The position numbers and the translations under genes are program-made. A stretch of DNA of 44,763 nt. It comes from Bryobacterales bacterium (GTDB lineage Bacteria; Acidobacteriota; Terriglobia; Bryobacterales; Bryobacteraceae). Where the stretch lies: NCBI GenBank assembly GCA_003136575.1, contig PLEX01000170.1, positions 28,689 to 73,451 of the forward strand. Direction: 5' to 3'. The notes below the pieces were generated by a model. That model worked only from the letters and a program-made list of their open reading frames with translations. It was not told the origin of the DNA and ran no database searches. Shown one piece after another: positions 9,313 to 17,135 of the stretch. Each line of letters starts with the position of its first letter. Position 1 is the stretch's first letter.

Positions 9313-9633
9313 TGCCTTATCGCGGTAATCGGAATAATCGATCCCGGATGCTTACATGCGCAGCAATCATCGGGCCGAATCTGACAGATCCGCCTTTATT
9401 CTACTGTAACTCCTTTTTTTTCAGGTAATTTGGTCTCTATTTCGGCAGCAATAGGCCGGAATCATTAGTGGCGATCCTTCGCGGAATGACCAAATATGGT
9501 CACTCCAATGCGCCGAAATCAGATGCACTGTAGAAAACCGATGGCTGTCGCCCGCCGGACTCGCGCTGGCTTCTGCGATTCAGCGCATACCGTGCGGTCG
9601 CCGGAGACGCAACCGAGTCGGGGCAGCCGGGAA
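9313..9633. other. AT-richer upstream region of the PilZ-like gene
   Basis: A 321-base gap between the start of the PilZ-like gene and the end of the zinc-ribbon gene. It is less GC-rich than the surroundings, with a run of eight T at about 9413-9420. It includes an inverted repeat, TGACCA-AATA-TGGTCA (9487-9502), that could be an operator. No ORF looks coding. Confidence 0.4.
9487..9502. promoter_or_regulatory. Small inverted repeat, possible operator
   Basis: Arms TGACCA and TGGTCA flank a four-base AATA spacer. Sites of this size and symmetry are often bound by dimeric regulators. No promoter box is placed with confidence and it lies about 175 bases upstream of the PilZ-like start, so the role is a guess. 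Confidence 0.25.
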
Positions 9634-9897
9634 TCAGGATCGCTGCCACGGGTTGCAAATACTTCGCCAGAGCAGGTAGACCGCATTTCGGAAGTTTTCG
9701 AGAGCGGTCCGGAACCTTTCCGCGTCGCAGCCAAGCAGTTCTTTGCAATGGGGGCAGGGAACGTCGCTGTGAGCCTCGAACCAACCGAGCTTTACCGGAA
9801 ACTTCTCGTAACACCTCGGACACTCAACAGGCAGATCGAGGTCGGCGCCAAAATCCGAGAAATTGGGTGCCTCTTCAAACGAGTGGATTCGGGGCAT
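9634..9897 (-). CDS. Small zinc-ribbon-like protein
   Basis: An 87-residue protein with two CxxC pairs, ECPRCYEKF near residue 25 and VPCPHCKELLG near 46. The roughly 20-residue spacing suits a zinc ribbon. The C-terminal third is predicted helical and ends in aromatic and basic residues (LLWRSICNPWQRS). I do not recognise a family. It lies 34 bases after the DUF2237 gene on the same strand and may share its transcript. The ATG at 9897 is the only reasonable start, since it keeps both Cys pairs. Confidence 0.6.
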   Translation of the reverse strand: MPRIHSFEEAPNFSDFGADLDLPVECPRCYEKFPVKLGWFEAHSDVPCPHCKELLGCDAERFRTALENFRNAVYLLWRSICNPWQRS

Positions 9898-9931
9898 GCC
9901 GGAAGTCTAACATTTTGCGTTGCCGGGGCCT

Positions 9932-10294
9932 TCAATTGAGACGGGCGCACTTCGTCAGCATTTCGAGCGTGACGACTTCGAGCGCCCGCTCGTGCGTCGC
10001 TTCGAGGCGCACCGGCGCAATGATTCCGGCTTCGAAGGTCTCCTTCCACGGTTCCACGCAGACGCACCAGCTGTCGCCCGCCTTCAGTCCCGGAAAACCC
10101 CATTCGGGATGCGGAGTAATAAGGTCGTTGCCGATGGATCTCTGATGCGCCAGAAAGGCGTCGTTGACGATGACGCAAACCACGTGGCGGCCGAGATCGT
10201 CCAGCCCTGAGTTGCACTTCCCGTCGCGATAGTAGCCGGTCAGCGGGTCCGTGCAGCAGGTTTGCAGAACACCGCCCAATACGTTTTTCACCAT
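9932..10294 (-). CDS. DUF2237 family protein
   Basis: A 120-residue protein of the DUF2237 family, whose function is unknown. The match is strong through the whole length: NVLGGVLQTCCTDPLTGYYRDGKC, HVVCVIVNDAFL, GNDLITPHPEWGFPGLK, GDSWCVCVEPWKEAF-like, and LEATHERALEVV. Several Cys residues (13, 14, 27, 40, 77, 79) are in the positions where the family has them. The reading frame continues upstream to 10522, but that part is the shadow of the HEPN gene, so the Met at 10294 (VMVKNVLGG) is the start. It follows the HEPN gene by 53 bases. Confidence 0.88.
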   Translation of the reverse strand: MVKNVLGGVLQTCCTDPLTGYYRDGKCNSGLDDLGRHVVCVIVNDAFLAHQRSIGNDLITPHPEWGFPGLKAGDSWCVCVEPWKETFEAGIIAPVRLEATHERALEVVTLEMLTKCARLN

Positions 10295-10347
10295 AACAAC
10301 CAGCGTAGCCGACGGCGGCGCGCCAAAAAAATGAGTATCTGCGCGAA

Positions 10348-10769
10348 CTATGCGCGCGTCCCGGGCGGGAGCCGCCGCATCACCGCATCGAACACTTCGT
10401 GCGCCGTCGCCAATGCAGCGGTTGCCTCGGCAACGGTCGCTTCTTCGGGATCGCCCGGATACCTGAACTTCCAGGCATACTCCGTGAGAGGAGCCGCGCG
10501 CCGGAGTAACTGCCCACATCAATGAGACAACATGCCTCTCCCAACTCCACCAGATTGTGCGTCTTTCGGAAGGGAACGCAATGCCACGACAAGAATGCCT
10601 TCAACGTCTTTTCCGTCGCCTGCTGTGAGTGGAACAGCACATCCTCGGCGAACGGTGGAATTGCCAGCATCTCGTAGTCGGCTGCCCCAAGATCCTTGCG
10701 CGCCTTCAAGATCCAACCCCGCACATCGGCGACGAGCGCCGGATTGGTCGGCTCACTGTCGAGCGGCAT
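10348..10769 (-). pseudogene. HEPN-domain protein, frameshifted
   Basis: HEPN partner of the adjacent nucleotidyltransferase. HEPN/MNT pairs form type VII toxin-antitoxin systems in which the HEPN protein is an RNase held in check by modification from MNT. Residues from MPLDSEPTNP show the expected helices: WILKARKDLGAADY, AEDVLFHSQQATEKTLKAFL and FRKTHNLVELGEAC. The frame then breaks at 10507-10508. One base lost (or two gained) restores LRRAAPLTEYAWKFRYPGDP...FDAVMRRLPPGTRA, ending with TAG at 10348. No clear RX4-6H catalytic motif is visible, as in the RTHDL-type HEPN branch. The start at 10769 overlaps the MNT gene by 17 bases. If the shift is real, the last third is lost. Confidence 0.78.
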
Positions 10770-11151
10770 GAAGCAGTCGCCCTTCTCTGACAACAGTTGC
10801 GGGAAGCGACGCCGCAAGATGCAAACGGCTGTCGAACTGACCGGCCGTCCACACCAGCACGTCGGACGCGACTCCCGTACCCCAAAGCGCTAGATAAGCC
10901 GCTCGGCTTCGAAGTCGTTCGCCGGAGGCATCGTCCGGCACAACCACCATGATGTCGTAGTCGCTGTCCGGACCAGCGTCTCCCCTCGCAACCGACCCAA
11001 ACAGGTAAACGCGTTCAGGGCTGTACGCTGCCACAAGACGCCGGACTACTTCCTTCAAGGCGGAATCGCCAATCGTCGGAGCCGTGAACTGAATAGCGTG
11101 CTCTGTAGCCATGTTGTTGCCCGCCAGTGCCTGTCTTTCCCAGTCTGCCAT
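10753..11151 (-). CDS. MNT-type minimal nucleotidyltransferase (HEPN partner)
   Basis: A small nucleotidyltransferase of the MNT class, 132 residues. The signature GS-x10-D-x-D is perfect: GSVARGDAGPDSDYDIMV, around residues 51-68. In characterised HepT/MntA pairs the MNT enzyme transfers AMP to the HEPN toxin and silences it; that role is inferred here from the gene order. The stop overlaps the HEPN start, so the two are translationally coupled. The start may be Met 14 (MATEHAIQF, base 11112) instead of base 11151; neither has a clear ribosome-binding site. The gene is divergent from the phosphatase at 11272. Confidence 0.87.
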   Translation of the reverse strand: MADWERQALAGNNMATEHAIQFTAPTIGDSALKEVVRRLVAAYSPERVYLFGSVARGDAGPDSDYDIMVVVPDDASGERLRSRAAYLALWGTGVASDVLVWTAGQFDSRLHLAASLPATVVREGRLLHAARQ

Positions 11152-11271
11152 AAGCTGATGCTGCCGCGGTATCGCCGGAACCAGTCAAGGCCCTATCCTG
11201 AAAACGTCCCGCCTCTCACTTTTTCCCGTGCATCGCCACAACCGCCCTGCCATAATACTTACCATCCGGAG

Positions 11272-12909
11272 ATGAAAGAACTACAGATCCTATCCCCCGA
11301 CGGCAAGAACCGCATGATCCCCTTCGAGGGCGACCGCATTTGCCTCGGCCGATCCACCACCGTCGAACTCAGCTACCCCAACGACTCCGGCCTCTCGCGC
11401 CAGCACATGGTCATCGAACGCGCCGGCGAGAACTGGACCGTCGTCGATCTCGGCAGCAAAAACGGCACCATGCTCAACGGCCAGCCCCTCACCGTCAAGA
11501 CGACGCTCAAAAGCGGCGACCGCATCATGGCCGGCCACCTCATCCTGATCTGCGACGGCCTGTCGTCCCGCCCTTCCGCCCCCGTGGTCGTCTTCGACGC
11601 GCCCGATCCGTCCTTCGACGAAACCACATCCACCACCGTCATCACGAATCTCGAAGGCATCATGAAGGCCGACGCGAAACAGCCATCGGGTTTCGCCTCC
11701 GCCCAGGTCGCCGCACTCATCCGTGCGGGTAACGAGCTTTCCGGTAACCGTCCGCTGCCCGAGCTCTTCCGCTTCATCCTCGATCTGTCCATCGACGCTG
11801 TCAAGGGCGACCGTGGTATCCTCCTCACGCTCGAAGACGGCACGCTCGTCCCGCAGGCCAATCGCGGTGAAGGCTTCCGCATCTCCACCACGGTCCGCAA
11901 CCGCGTAGTCGATTCCGGCGCATCGGTGCTCGTCTGCGATACCGACAAGGACTCCGCGCTGCGCGCCAGCCGCAGCATCGTCGAGCAGAACATCCGCAGC
12001 CTGATGGCCGTCCCTCTGCAGACCGGCAAGGAAATCATCGGCATTATCTATGTCGATTCGCCGTCCATTCTGCGTCAGTTCTCGAAGGACGATCTCAACC
12101 TGCTCACCGTCATGGCCAATGTCGCGGCCGTCCGCATTGAGCACACCCGCCTCGCTGAAATGGAGCGCGCCAAACAGATCATGGCTCGCGACCTCGATCA
12201 GGCGGCCGAAATCCAGCAGCGATATTTGCCGTCGGTCGCTCCGAAAATCAAGGGCCTCGATCTCGCCGGACACAACGCCCCGTGCCGCACTGTCGGCGGC
12301 GATTATTTCGATTTCTTTCCCTACGATGGCAGTCGCGTCGCGATGGTGCTCGGCGACGTTTCCGGCAAGGGTATGCCGGCGTCTCTGTTGATGATGGGCC
12401 TGCAGGCCCGCGTCCAGGCCCTCGCCGAAGAGCCGAAGAACCTGGCCAGCGTGATGACGCGCCTGAACCGCCTAACCAGCGCCAACTGCCCGGCCAATCG
12501 CTTCATTACGGTTTTCTTCTGCATCCTCGACGGCGAAACCGGCGAACTGACATTCTGCAACGCCGGCCACAATCCTCCGCTGATTATCCGCAACAACGGT
12601 GAGTATGAGCAACTGGAAGGCGGCGGACCAGTGATCGGCATTCTGCCTTCCATCGAATATCGGGAATACAAGCAATCGCTCGAAGTGGGCGACACCCTTG
12701 TGATTTACAGCGACGGCGTGACCGAAGCCGCCGACGCGTCGGACGATGAATTTGAAACCGAGCGCCTCGCCGAAACGGTCCGCCGCAGCCGTCACTTGCC
12801 GGCGTTGGAGATAGTCGAAGCGATCAACCAGGCCGTCGGTGCTCACGCAGCCGGAGCGCCGCAAGCCGACGACATTACAATAATCGTTGCCCGGCGCGTT
12901 GCGCAGTAG
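11272..12909 (+). CDS. FHA-GAF-SpoIIE phosphatase (PP2C)
   Basis: A 545-residue signalling protein. Domains in order: an FHA domain (about residues 20-95; LGRS, SRQHMVIE, DLGSKNGTMLNG), which binds phosphothreonine; a GAF domain (about 150-295); a helical linker (KQIMARDLDQAAEIQQRYLP); and a SpoIIE-type PP2C phosphatase (about 325-540). The phosphatase has GGDYFDFF, LGDVSGKGMPASL, CNAGHNPPL, YSDGVTEAAD and QADDITIIVAR, so its metal-binding acids look intact. It probably regulates a sigma factor or anti-sigma antagonist through a partner kinase, none of which is in view. The frame runs upstream to 11098 but homology begins at 11272, 15 bases after a -10-like CATAAT (11251-11256). Confidence 0.92.
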   Translation: MKELQILSPDGKNRMIPFEGDRICLGRSTTVELSYPNDSGLSRQHMVIERAGENWTVVDLGSKNGTMLNGQPLTVKTTLKSGDRIMAGHLILICDGLSSRPSAPVVVFDAPDPSFDETTSTTVITNLEGIMKADAKQPSGFASAQVAALIRAGNELSGNRPLPELFRFILDLSIDAVKGDRGILLTLEDGTLVPQANRGEGFRISTTVRNRVVDSGASVLVCDTDKDSALRASRSIVEQNIRSLMAVPLQTGKEIIGIIYVDSPSILRQFSKDDLNLLTVMANVAAVRIEHTRLAEMERAKQIMARDLDQAAEIQQRYLPSVAPKIKGLDLAGHNAPCRTVGGDYFDFFPYDGSRVAMVLGDVSGKGMPASLLMMGLQARVQALAEEPKNLASVMTRLNRLTSANCPANRFITVFFCILDGETGELTFCNAGHNPPLIIRNNGEYEQLEGGGPVIGILPSIEYREYKQSLEVGDTLVIYSDGVTEAADASDDEFETERLAETVRRSRHLPALEIVEAINQAVGAHAAGAPQADDITIIVARRVAQ

Positions 12910-12945
12910 CCCCTCGTACCGGCGTTCGCCGGGCCACACCTCTTT

Positions 12946-13965
12946 ATGGACTCTCCCAAACTCAACATCGCCGTTATCGGCCTTGGCTTTATGGGCGCGA
13001 CGCACCTGAAAGCGTGGCGGGACGTTCCTTCCGCCCGCCTGCATGCGGTGGTCGACGCCGATCCGCGCCGGCTCACCGGAGATCTCTCCTCGGTCGGCGG
13101 CAACCTCGGCGGCCCCGGCGAACGTTTCGATTTTTCCAATGTCCGCACCTGCCAGTCGCTCGACGAAGCGCTGGCCGATCGCGCCGTTGACGCCGTCGAT
13201 ATCTGCCTGCCTACCGACCAGCACGCCGTCACCGCGATGGCCGCCTTTCGAGCGGGCAAACACGTCCTTACAGAGAAGCCGATCGCTCTCGATGTCGCCA
13301 CCGCCGAAGCCCTCTGCCGCGAAGCCGAAGTGAGCAGTCGCATCCTGATGGCCGCTCACGTTCTGCGCTTTTTTCCGGCTTATGTGAAACTTGCGGACTC
13401 CGTGCGTGAAAGAGCCCCGGTTCGCTACGCGTTTTTCCGCCGCCGGGCCGCCGCGCCGGTCTGGAGTCCCTGGCTCAGAAATCCCGCCCGCAGCGGTGGC
13501 GCGATCCTCGACATGCTCATCCACGACGCCGATTACTGCATTTCGCTCTGGGGCATGCCGGAATCGGTCCGCGCCCGCGGCCATTTCGATCCCGAGCGCG
13601 GCACGGATATCATCCACGCCGAGCTGTTTTATCCCGGCCTCGGCCCTGTCGTCATCGACGGCGGCTGGTACGGCCCGAAGTCATATCCCTTTTCGATGGA
13701 ATTCGCAGTCATTACGGACGAAGGCACGCTTGAATGGTCCAGCGGCGCGAACGATTTCCGTGAGCATACCGCGGAAGGCGAAAGCCGATCCGTGGAACTC
13801 GGCGATGCCGATCCCTTCGTCGCCGAACTCGCCTATTTCACCGATTGCGCTGCCAACGGCGTCCAGCCGGATCGATGCCCGCCCGCACAATCGGCCATGG
13901 CGGTATCTCTTATCGCCCGTCTGCTGGAATCGCGAGAGAAAAACGGGGAACGAATCCAATGCTGA
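12946..13965 (+). CDS. Gfo/Idh/MocA-family oxidoreductase
   Basis: An NAD(P)-dependent oxidoreductase of 339 residues, likely acting on a sugar or cyclitol. The Rossmann motif is VIGLGFMGATH near residue 10, and the catalytic-lysine motif is TEKPIAL near 109. The C-terminal domain has GGAILDMLIHDADYCISLWG, where family members carry conserved Asp and His. The substrate cannot be fixed from sequence. The gene overlaps the following isomerase by seven bases (ATGCTGA), which argues for one pathway, probably the two-step conversion of a keto- or inositol-like sugar. It follows the phosphatase by 36 bases without a clear promoter. Confidence 0.9.
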   Translation: MDSPKLNIAVIGLGFMGATHLKAWRDVPSARLHAVVDADPRRLTGDLSSVGGNLGGPGERFDFSNVRTCQSLDEALADRAVDAVDICLPTDQHAVTAMAAFRAGKHVLTEKPIALDVATAEALCREAEVSSRILMAAHVLRFFPAYVKLADSVRERAPVRYAFFRRRAAAPVWSPWLRNPARSGGAILDMLIHDADYCISLWGMPESVRARGHFDPERGTDIIHAELFYPGLGPVVIDGGWYGPKSYPFSMEFAVITDEGTLEWSSGANDFREHTAEGESRSVELGDADPFVAELAYFTDCAANGVQPDRCPPAQSAMAVSLIARLLESREKNGERIQC

Positions 13966-14810
13966 AAGGACAAACCGTGCACGAGCCTTTGCAGACCGCC
14001 GTCATGTTGTGGGCGGGCCGCGACCCTGCCGAGACCTTCGCCGAACTCACTCGCCTCGGCATTCGGTCAGGCCAACTCGGTATTCCCGGCGATCTTGATC
14101 TCTCCTGCGCCCCCCAGTGGCGTGACGCCCTGAGAGCCGCGGGATTCCGCGTCTTCACCGTCTTCGCCGCGTACAGCGGAGAAAGCTACGCCGATATCCC
14201 CACAGTCCAGCGGACGGTTGGCTTCATTCCACCTTCGACGCGCGACGAACGGGAGCGGCGAACCCTGGCGGTGAGCGACTTCGCGGCGGCCATCGGTGCG
14301 CCGGGAATCGCCACGCACATCGGCTTCGTCCCGGAATCGCCCGAGGATCCGGATTACATAGCCGTTCGCGACATGGTCCGCCGCGTCTGCGATTACGCCG
14401 CGCGAAGCAACCAGACCTTCGCGCTCGAAACCGGCCAGGAGCCTGCCGACGTGCTGCTTTCTTTTCTGAACGACGTCGGCCGCCCCAACCTCGGCATCAA
14501 CTTCGACCCCGCCAACATGATTCTCTACGGCACGGGTGACCCGATCGAGGCGCTCGGCATCCTCGGTTCGCGCGTGATTTCCGTGCATTGCAAGGATGGC
14601 GACTGGCCGGAGCCAGGCAAGCCCGGCGCATTGGGAGAGGAGCGGCCTCTGGGCGCGGGTTCAGTCGGAATCCCGCGATTTCTCGCCAAATTGCGCGAGA
14701 TCGGGTACAGCGGACCACTCTCGATTGAGCGAGAAGCGAGCGACCCTGTGCGCAGAATGACAGATATCGAGGCGGCGATCTCCTTGCTGGCGGACCTGAA
14801 ACGCGGATAA
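13959..14810 (+). CDS. Sugar phosphate isomerase/epimerase (AP endonuclease 2-like TIM barrel)
   Basis: A 283-residue TIM-barrel protein of the xylose-isomerase-like family. Metal-ligand positions are visible in order: ALETGQE, GINFDPANM, SVHCKDGD and SIERE, the Glu-Asp-His-Glu pattern of this family. The N-terminal segment (LTRLGIRSGQLGIPGDL) is a typical first strand-helix unit. The ATG at 13959 overlaps the stop of the oxidoreductase gene, so the two are coupled; the longer frame from 13845 is only a shadow of that gene. It probably isomerises or epimerises the oxidoreductase's substrate or product. The actual sugar is not known. Confidence 0.88.
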   Translation: MLKGQTVHEPLQTAVMLWAGRDPAETFAELTRLGIRSGQLGIPGDLDLSCAPQWRDALRAAGFRVFTVFAAYSGESYADIPTVQRTVGFIPPSTRDERERRTLAVSDFAAAIGAPGIATHIGFVPESPEDPDYIAVRDMVRRVCDYAARSNQTFALETGQEPADVLLSFLNDVGRPNLGINFDPANMILYGTGDPIEALGILGSRVISVHCKDGDWPEPGKPGALGEERPLGAGSVGIPRFLAKLREIGYSGPLSIEREASDPVRRMTDIEAAISLLADLKRG

Positions 14811-14839
14811 ACCGACCCACATTCGCGGCATCCCGTCAC

Positions 14840-14870
14840 CGTTGGCCTCCGGACAACGTTGGCGTCCGGA
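14840..14870. repeat. Tandem imperfect repeat, 14-base units
   Basis: Two copies of CGTTGGC(C/G)TCCGGA at 14840-14853 and 14857-14870 with one mismatch, three bases apart. They lie in the 229-base gap between convergent genes and encode nothing obvious. Confidence 0.5.
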
Positions 14871-14874
14871 TGTC

Positions 14875-14891
14875 GTGACGTGAAGCGTCAC
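14875..14891. terminator. Hairpin between convergent genes
   Basis: GTGACG at 14875-14880 pairs perfectly with CGTCAC at 14886-14891 around a five-base loop. There is no T run next to it, so it may only be an mRNA-end structure for the isomerase and VWFA genes that face each other here. Confidence 0.3.
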
Positions 14892-15039
14892 CTGTTACGC
14901 CCGGCGGCGAACATGCTTGGGGAGTTGCCCCAGGCCGGACTGTATGAGATAAGCCGAGCGGCTGAGTCCAAAGCGCTTAAGCCTTAAACGATTCGGCGGC
15001 GCTCTGCCTGGGCACGTGCTGACATCTACGGAGAGCCGC

Positions 15040-16899
15040 TTAATTAATATCGAAATCGACCGAGCGCACCACGGTGTCCGGCCCGCTGGTGTGGGAAGCC
15101 GTGATCTCGAGCCGATATGCTCCAGGAGTCAGTTGCGCTGTGGGCACGGTGGACGCCACGCCGATTACAGGATTGCCAGGCTTGACATACCCTGCGACGC
15201 TGGCAACGCCGCTGTCGTTCTTTACCGAGCCCGAGGCCCGATCCAGCACGCGGAAGCGCATGGACACCTGCGCCGGAGCCTGCCCGGCGAACGACGGCTC
15301 ATAGATCTCCGCATAGAACAGCGCTCGTTCGGTCTTCTGGAAGCGCGCGTTGCCCGTGGGCACAATCTGCCGGCCACCGGCGAGAAGCGGTGTTTCGCCG
15401 CCGATCATGTCCGGCGGCAGCCCGCCGACACTGTCGGTCGCGTTGCGCAACTCGCGGCTAAGCGCAATACCGCTCATGGCCAATTTCGTCTGGTCGCGGC
15501 TTTCCACCGCGACCGCCGCTTCAGCCTTTCCCCAAACATCGCCACCGGGACTGATCACGGCCTTCACAGTGTACTCGCCAGGCGGCAACGTCAATTGGTT
15601 CTCGTAATGGAACGGCAGCCTCGCGAAGGCTTCGGCCTGCTTCTGGTCGGCGAAATCGAAAGGCATGGTTTCGCTGAAACGGGCGGCCACGCTGCCATCC
15701 TTGCGATACGCGGCGCCCGCGGCATTCAACTCGCCATGAAATTTGCCCTTCTCTTTCCGGAATTTGATGCCGGCGCCTGGCGTGTCGAGGACAATCTCCA
15801 AGCGAGGCTGAGCGCCGCTGAAAAAATAAGGCGTCTGTAACGAGGTGACGAGGCCTCCCGCCGCCGTCCCGGTCAACTCCGCGTCGAGATCCCGGCCAAT
15901 CTGCGTACCGGCAAGCGCATCGATCCGCTTCGGAGAGCAGTAAGACTTTCGCGCGCGCAGTTCGACGCCCGGTGCATCGCTCTTTACACGCAACTGATGA
16001 CAACCAACCACTGGATCCGCCGGTGGCTCGTAACTGACGCTGTAGTAAGCGTCCTGTTCCTGAACGATCTGTTGCAGCGCTTCGGGAAGGTACTGCGTGA
16101 CTTTGACGAATGTCGCGCCGGTATCGTCGGCGAAGGTTTTGGCAAAAGCCGTGTTATTGGAAACTCCGTAGATCGCGACGTTGTTCTTGTTGGCGGCCGC
16201 GAGCATCTCATTCACCTGGACGATTGCGTCCTGCGAAAACTGTCTGCCTCCGCTGAAGAGTATCAGCGTCTTTCTACCTTTAATAGTCGCCATCGACTCC
16301 ACGAGTCCGCGAATCGATTCCATCATCTCCTGCGTGCCCATGCTGCTGCTGTCGCTCGCCGAGGCGTTGGCCAGCGAAGTTTGCCCGGTGGCGCGCGCGC
16401 CGGCCGGCGCCGACGAGGTTCTCGACTGGATAGCGGTCTGGCTGCTGGCATCGCCGATGCGGACGGTCTGTGTCCCCGCTCCGCCAGTGGCCGCGGTTCC
16501 GATCAGAGACGACTTGAGCAGCGCGGGATCGGTTGTAAACGGTTGAAGTACCCTCACGCCGGCAAGGTAACTCGCGACTTCCATGTAGACATTCGGCCCG
16601 GCCGAAGAGTCGATGAAACGCGCCACATAGCCGCGTATATCGGCCTGAAGATTGACGGCTATCGTGTTGTTGTCGAAGAGAAGAACGATGACGTGCTTGC
16701 CCGGCGGATTCGGCACGGCGTTGATGACAGTCTGCTCTTTGTTGTCCTCCCAGACGTGGAAATCTTTGGCGGTCAGGTTCTTGACGAAGCCCGCCTTATC
16801 GGTAGCGACCACGTCGATGGTGACGGGGTCGATCCGGCTCTGCGCAATAGCCGCGATAACCGCAAACGCAACCAGCGCCGGGATGATGAAGGTCTTCAT
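15040..16899 (-). CDS. Acidobacterial VWFA-related secreted protein (TIGR03436)
   Basis: A 619-residue exported protein of unknown function with a von Willebrand factor A-like domain. The signal is MKTFIIPALVAFAVIAAIAQ. The mature N-terminus has the usual IDVVATDKAGFVKNLTAKDFHVWEDNKEQ leader of this family. The VWA core follows, with HVIVLLFDNNTIAVN, KTLILFSGGRQFSQ and NVAIYGVSNN; the first MIDAS motif (DxSxS) is degenerate here (DNNTI). Then come YYSVSYEP and a beta-rich second half of about 300 residues. An ORF reaches 17085, but a perfect TATAAT at 16930-16925 lies 25 bases upstream of the ATG at 16899, which settles the start. The role could be protein-protein contact in the periplasm or envelope. 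Confidence 0.87.
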   Translation of the reverse strand: MKTFIIPALVAFAVIAAIAQSRIDPVTIDVVATDKAGFVKNLTAKDFHVWEDNKEQTVINAVPNPPGKHVIVLLFDNNTIAVNLQADIRGYVARFIDSSAGPNVYMEVASYLAGVRVLQPFTTDPALLKSSLIGTAATGGAGTQTVRIGDASSQTAIQSRTSSAPAGARATGQTSLANASASDSSSMGTQEMMESIRGLVESMATIKGRKTLILFSGGRQFSQDAIVQVNEMLAAANKNNVAIYGVSNNTAFAKTFADDTGATFVKVTQYLPEALQQIVQEQDAYYSVSYEPPADPVVGCHQLRVKSDAPGVELRARKSYCSPKRIDALAGTQIGRDLDAELTGTAAGGLVTSLQTPYFFSGAQPRLEIVLDTPGAGIKFRKEKGKFHGELNAAGAAYRKDGSVAARFSETMPFDFADQKQAEAFARLPFHYENQLTLPPGEYTVKAVISPGGDVWGKAEAAVAVESRDQTKLAMSGIALSRELRNATDSVGGLPPDMIGGETPLLAGGRQIVPTGNARFQKTERALFYAEIYEPSFAGQAPAQVSMRFRVLDRASGSVKNDSGVASVAGYVKPGNPVIGVASTVPTAQLTPGAYRLEITASHTSGPDTVVRSVDFDIN

Positions 16900-16924
16900 G
16901 GGGGAAGTCTCTCGTTTCGCATTC

Positions 16925-16930
16925 ATTATA
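16925..16930 (-). promoter_or_regulatory. -10 box of the VWFA gene
   Basis: A consensus TATAAT on the minus strand, 25 bases from the ATG at 16899. No good -35 box is visible at the usual distance. Confidence 0.6.
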
Positions 16931-17135
16931 GGCACGCAACAGGCACGCACCGGCAGGCGCCTGCGCCCCGCGCGACAAATCCACGAGGGGAACCAACTTC
17001 CTGGATCGGCTTTCCCGCACGGGCGTTGGCGACGGGTACCCGCAGGGCCTTGCCGGGCCGGTAGCAGCGTGCAGCAACGGAGCAATTCCCTCGTCGAAAT
17101 GTGATATCCTCCCGTTAAAAAGGAAACCGGAATCC

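Noticed and set aside
10295..10522. Upstream extension of the DUF2237 frame
   Set aside because: This is the shadow of the HEPN gene; DUF2237 homology starts at 10294.
11098..11271. Longer N-terminus for the FHA-GAF phosphatase
   Set aside because: No FHA homology there and it contains the likely promoter.
15997..17064. 355-residue ORF on the plus strand
   Set aside because: Antisense shadow of the VWFA gene and its upstream region.
16900..17085. Longer N-terminus for the VWFA protein
   Set aside because: A TATAAT box at 16925-16930 lies inside it and a clean signal peptide begins at 16899.
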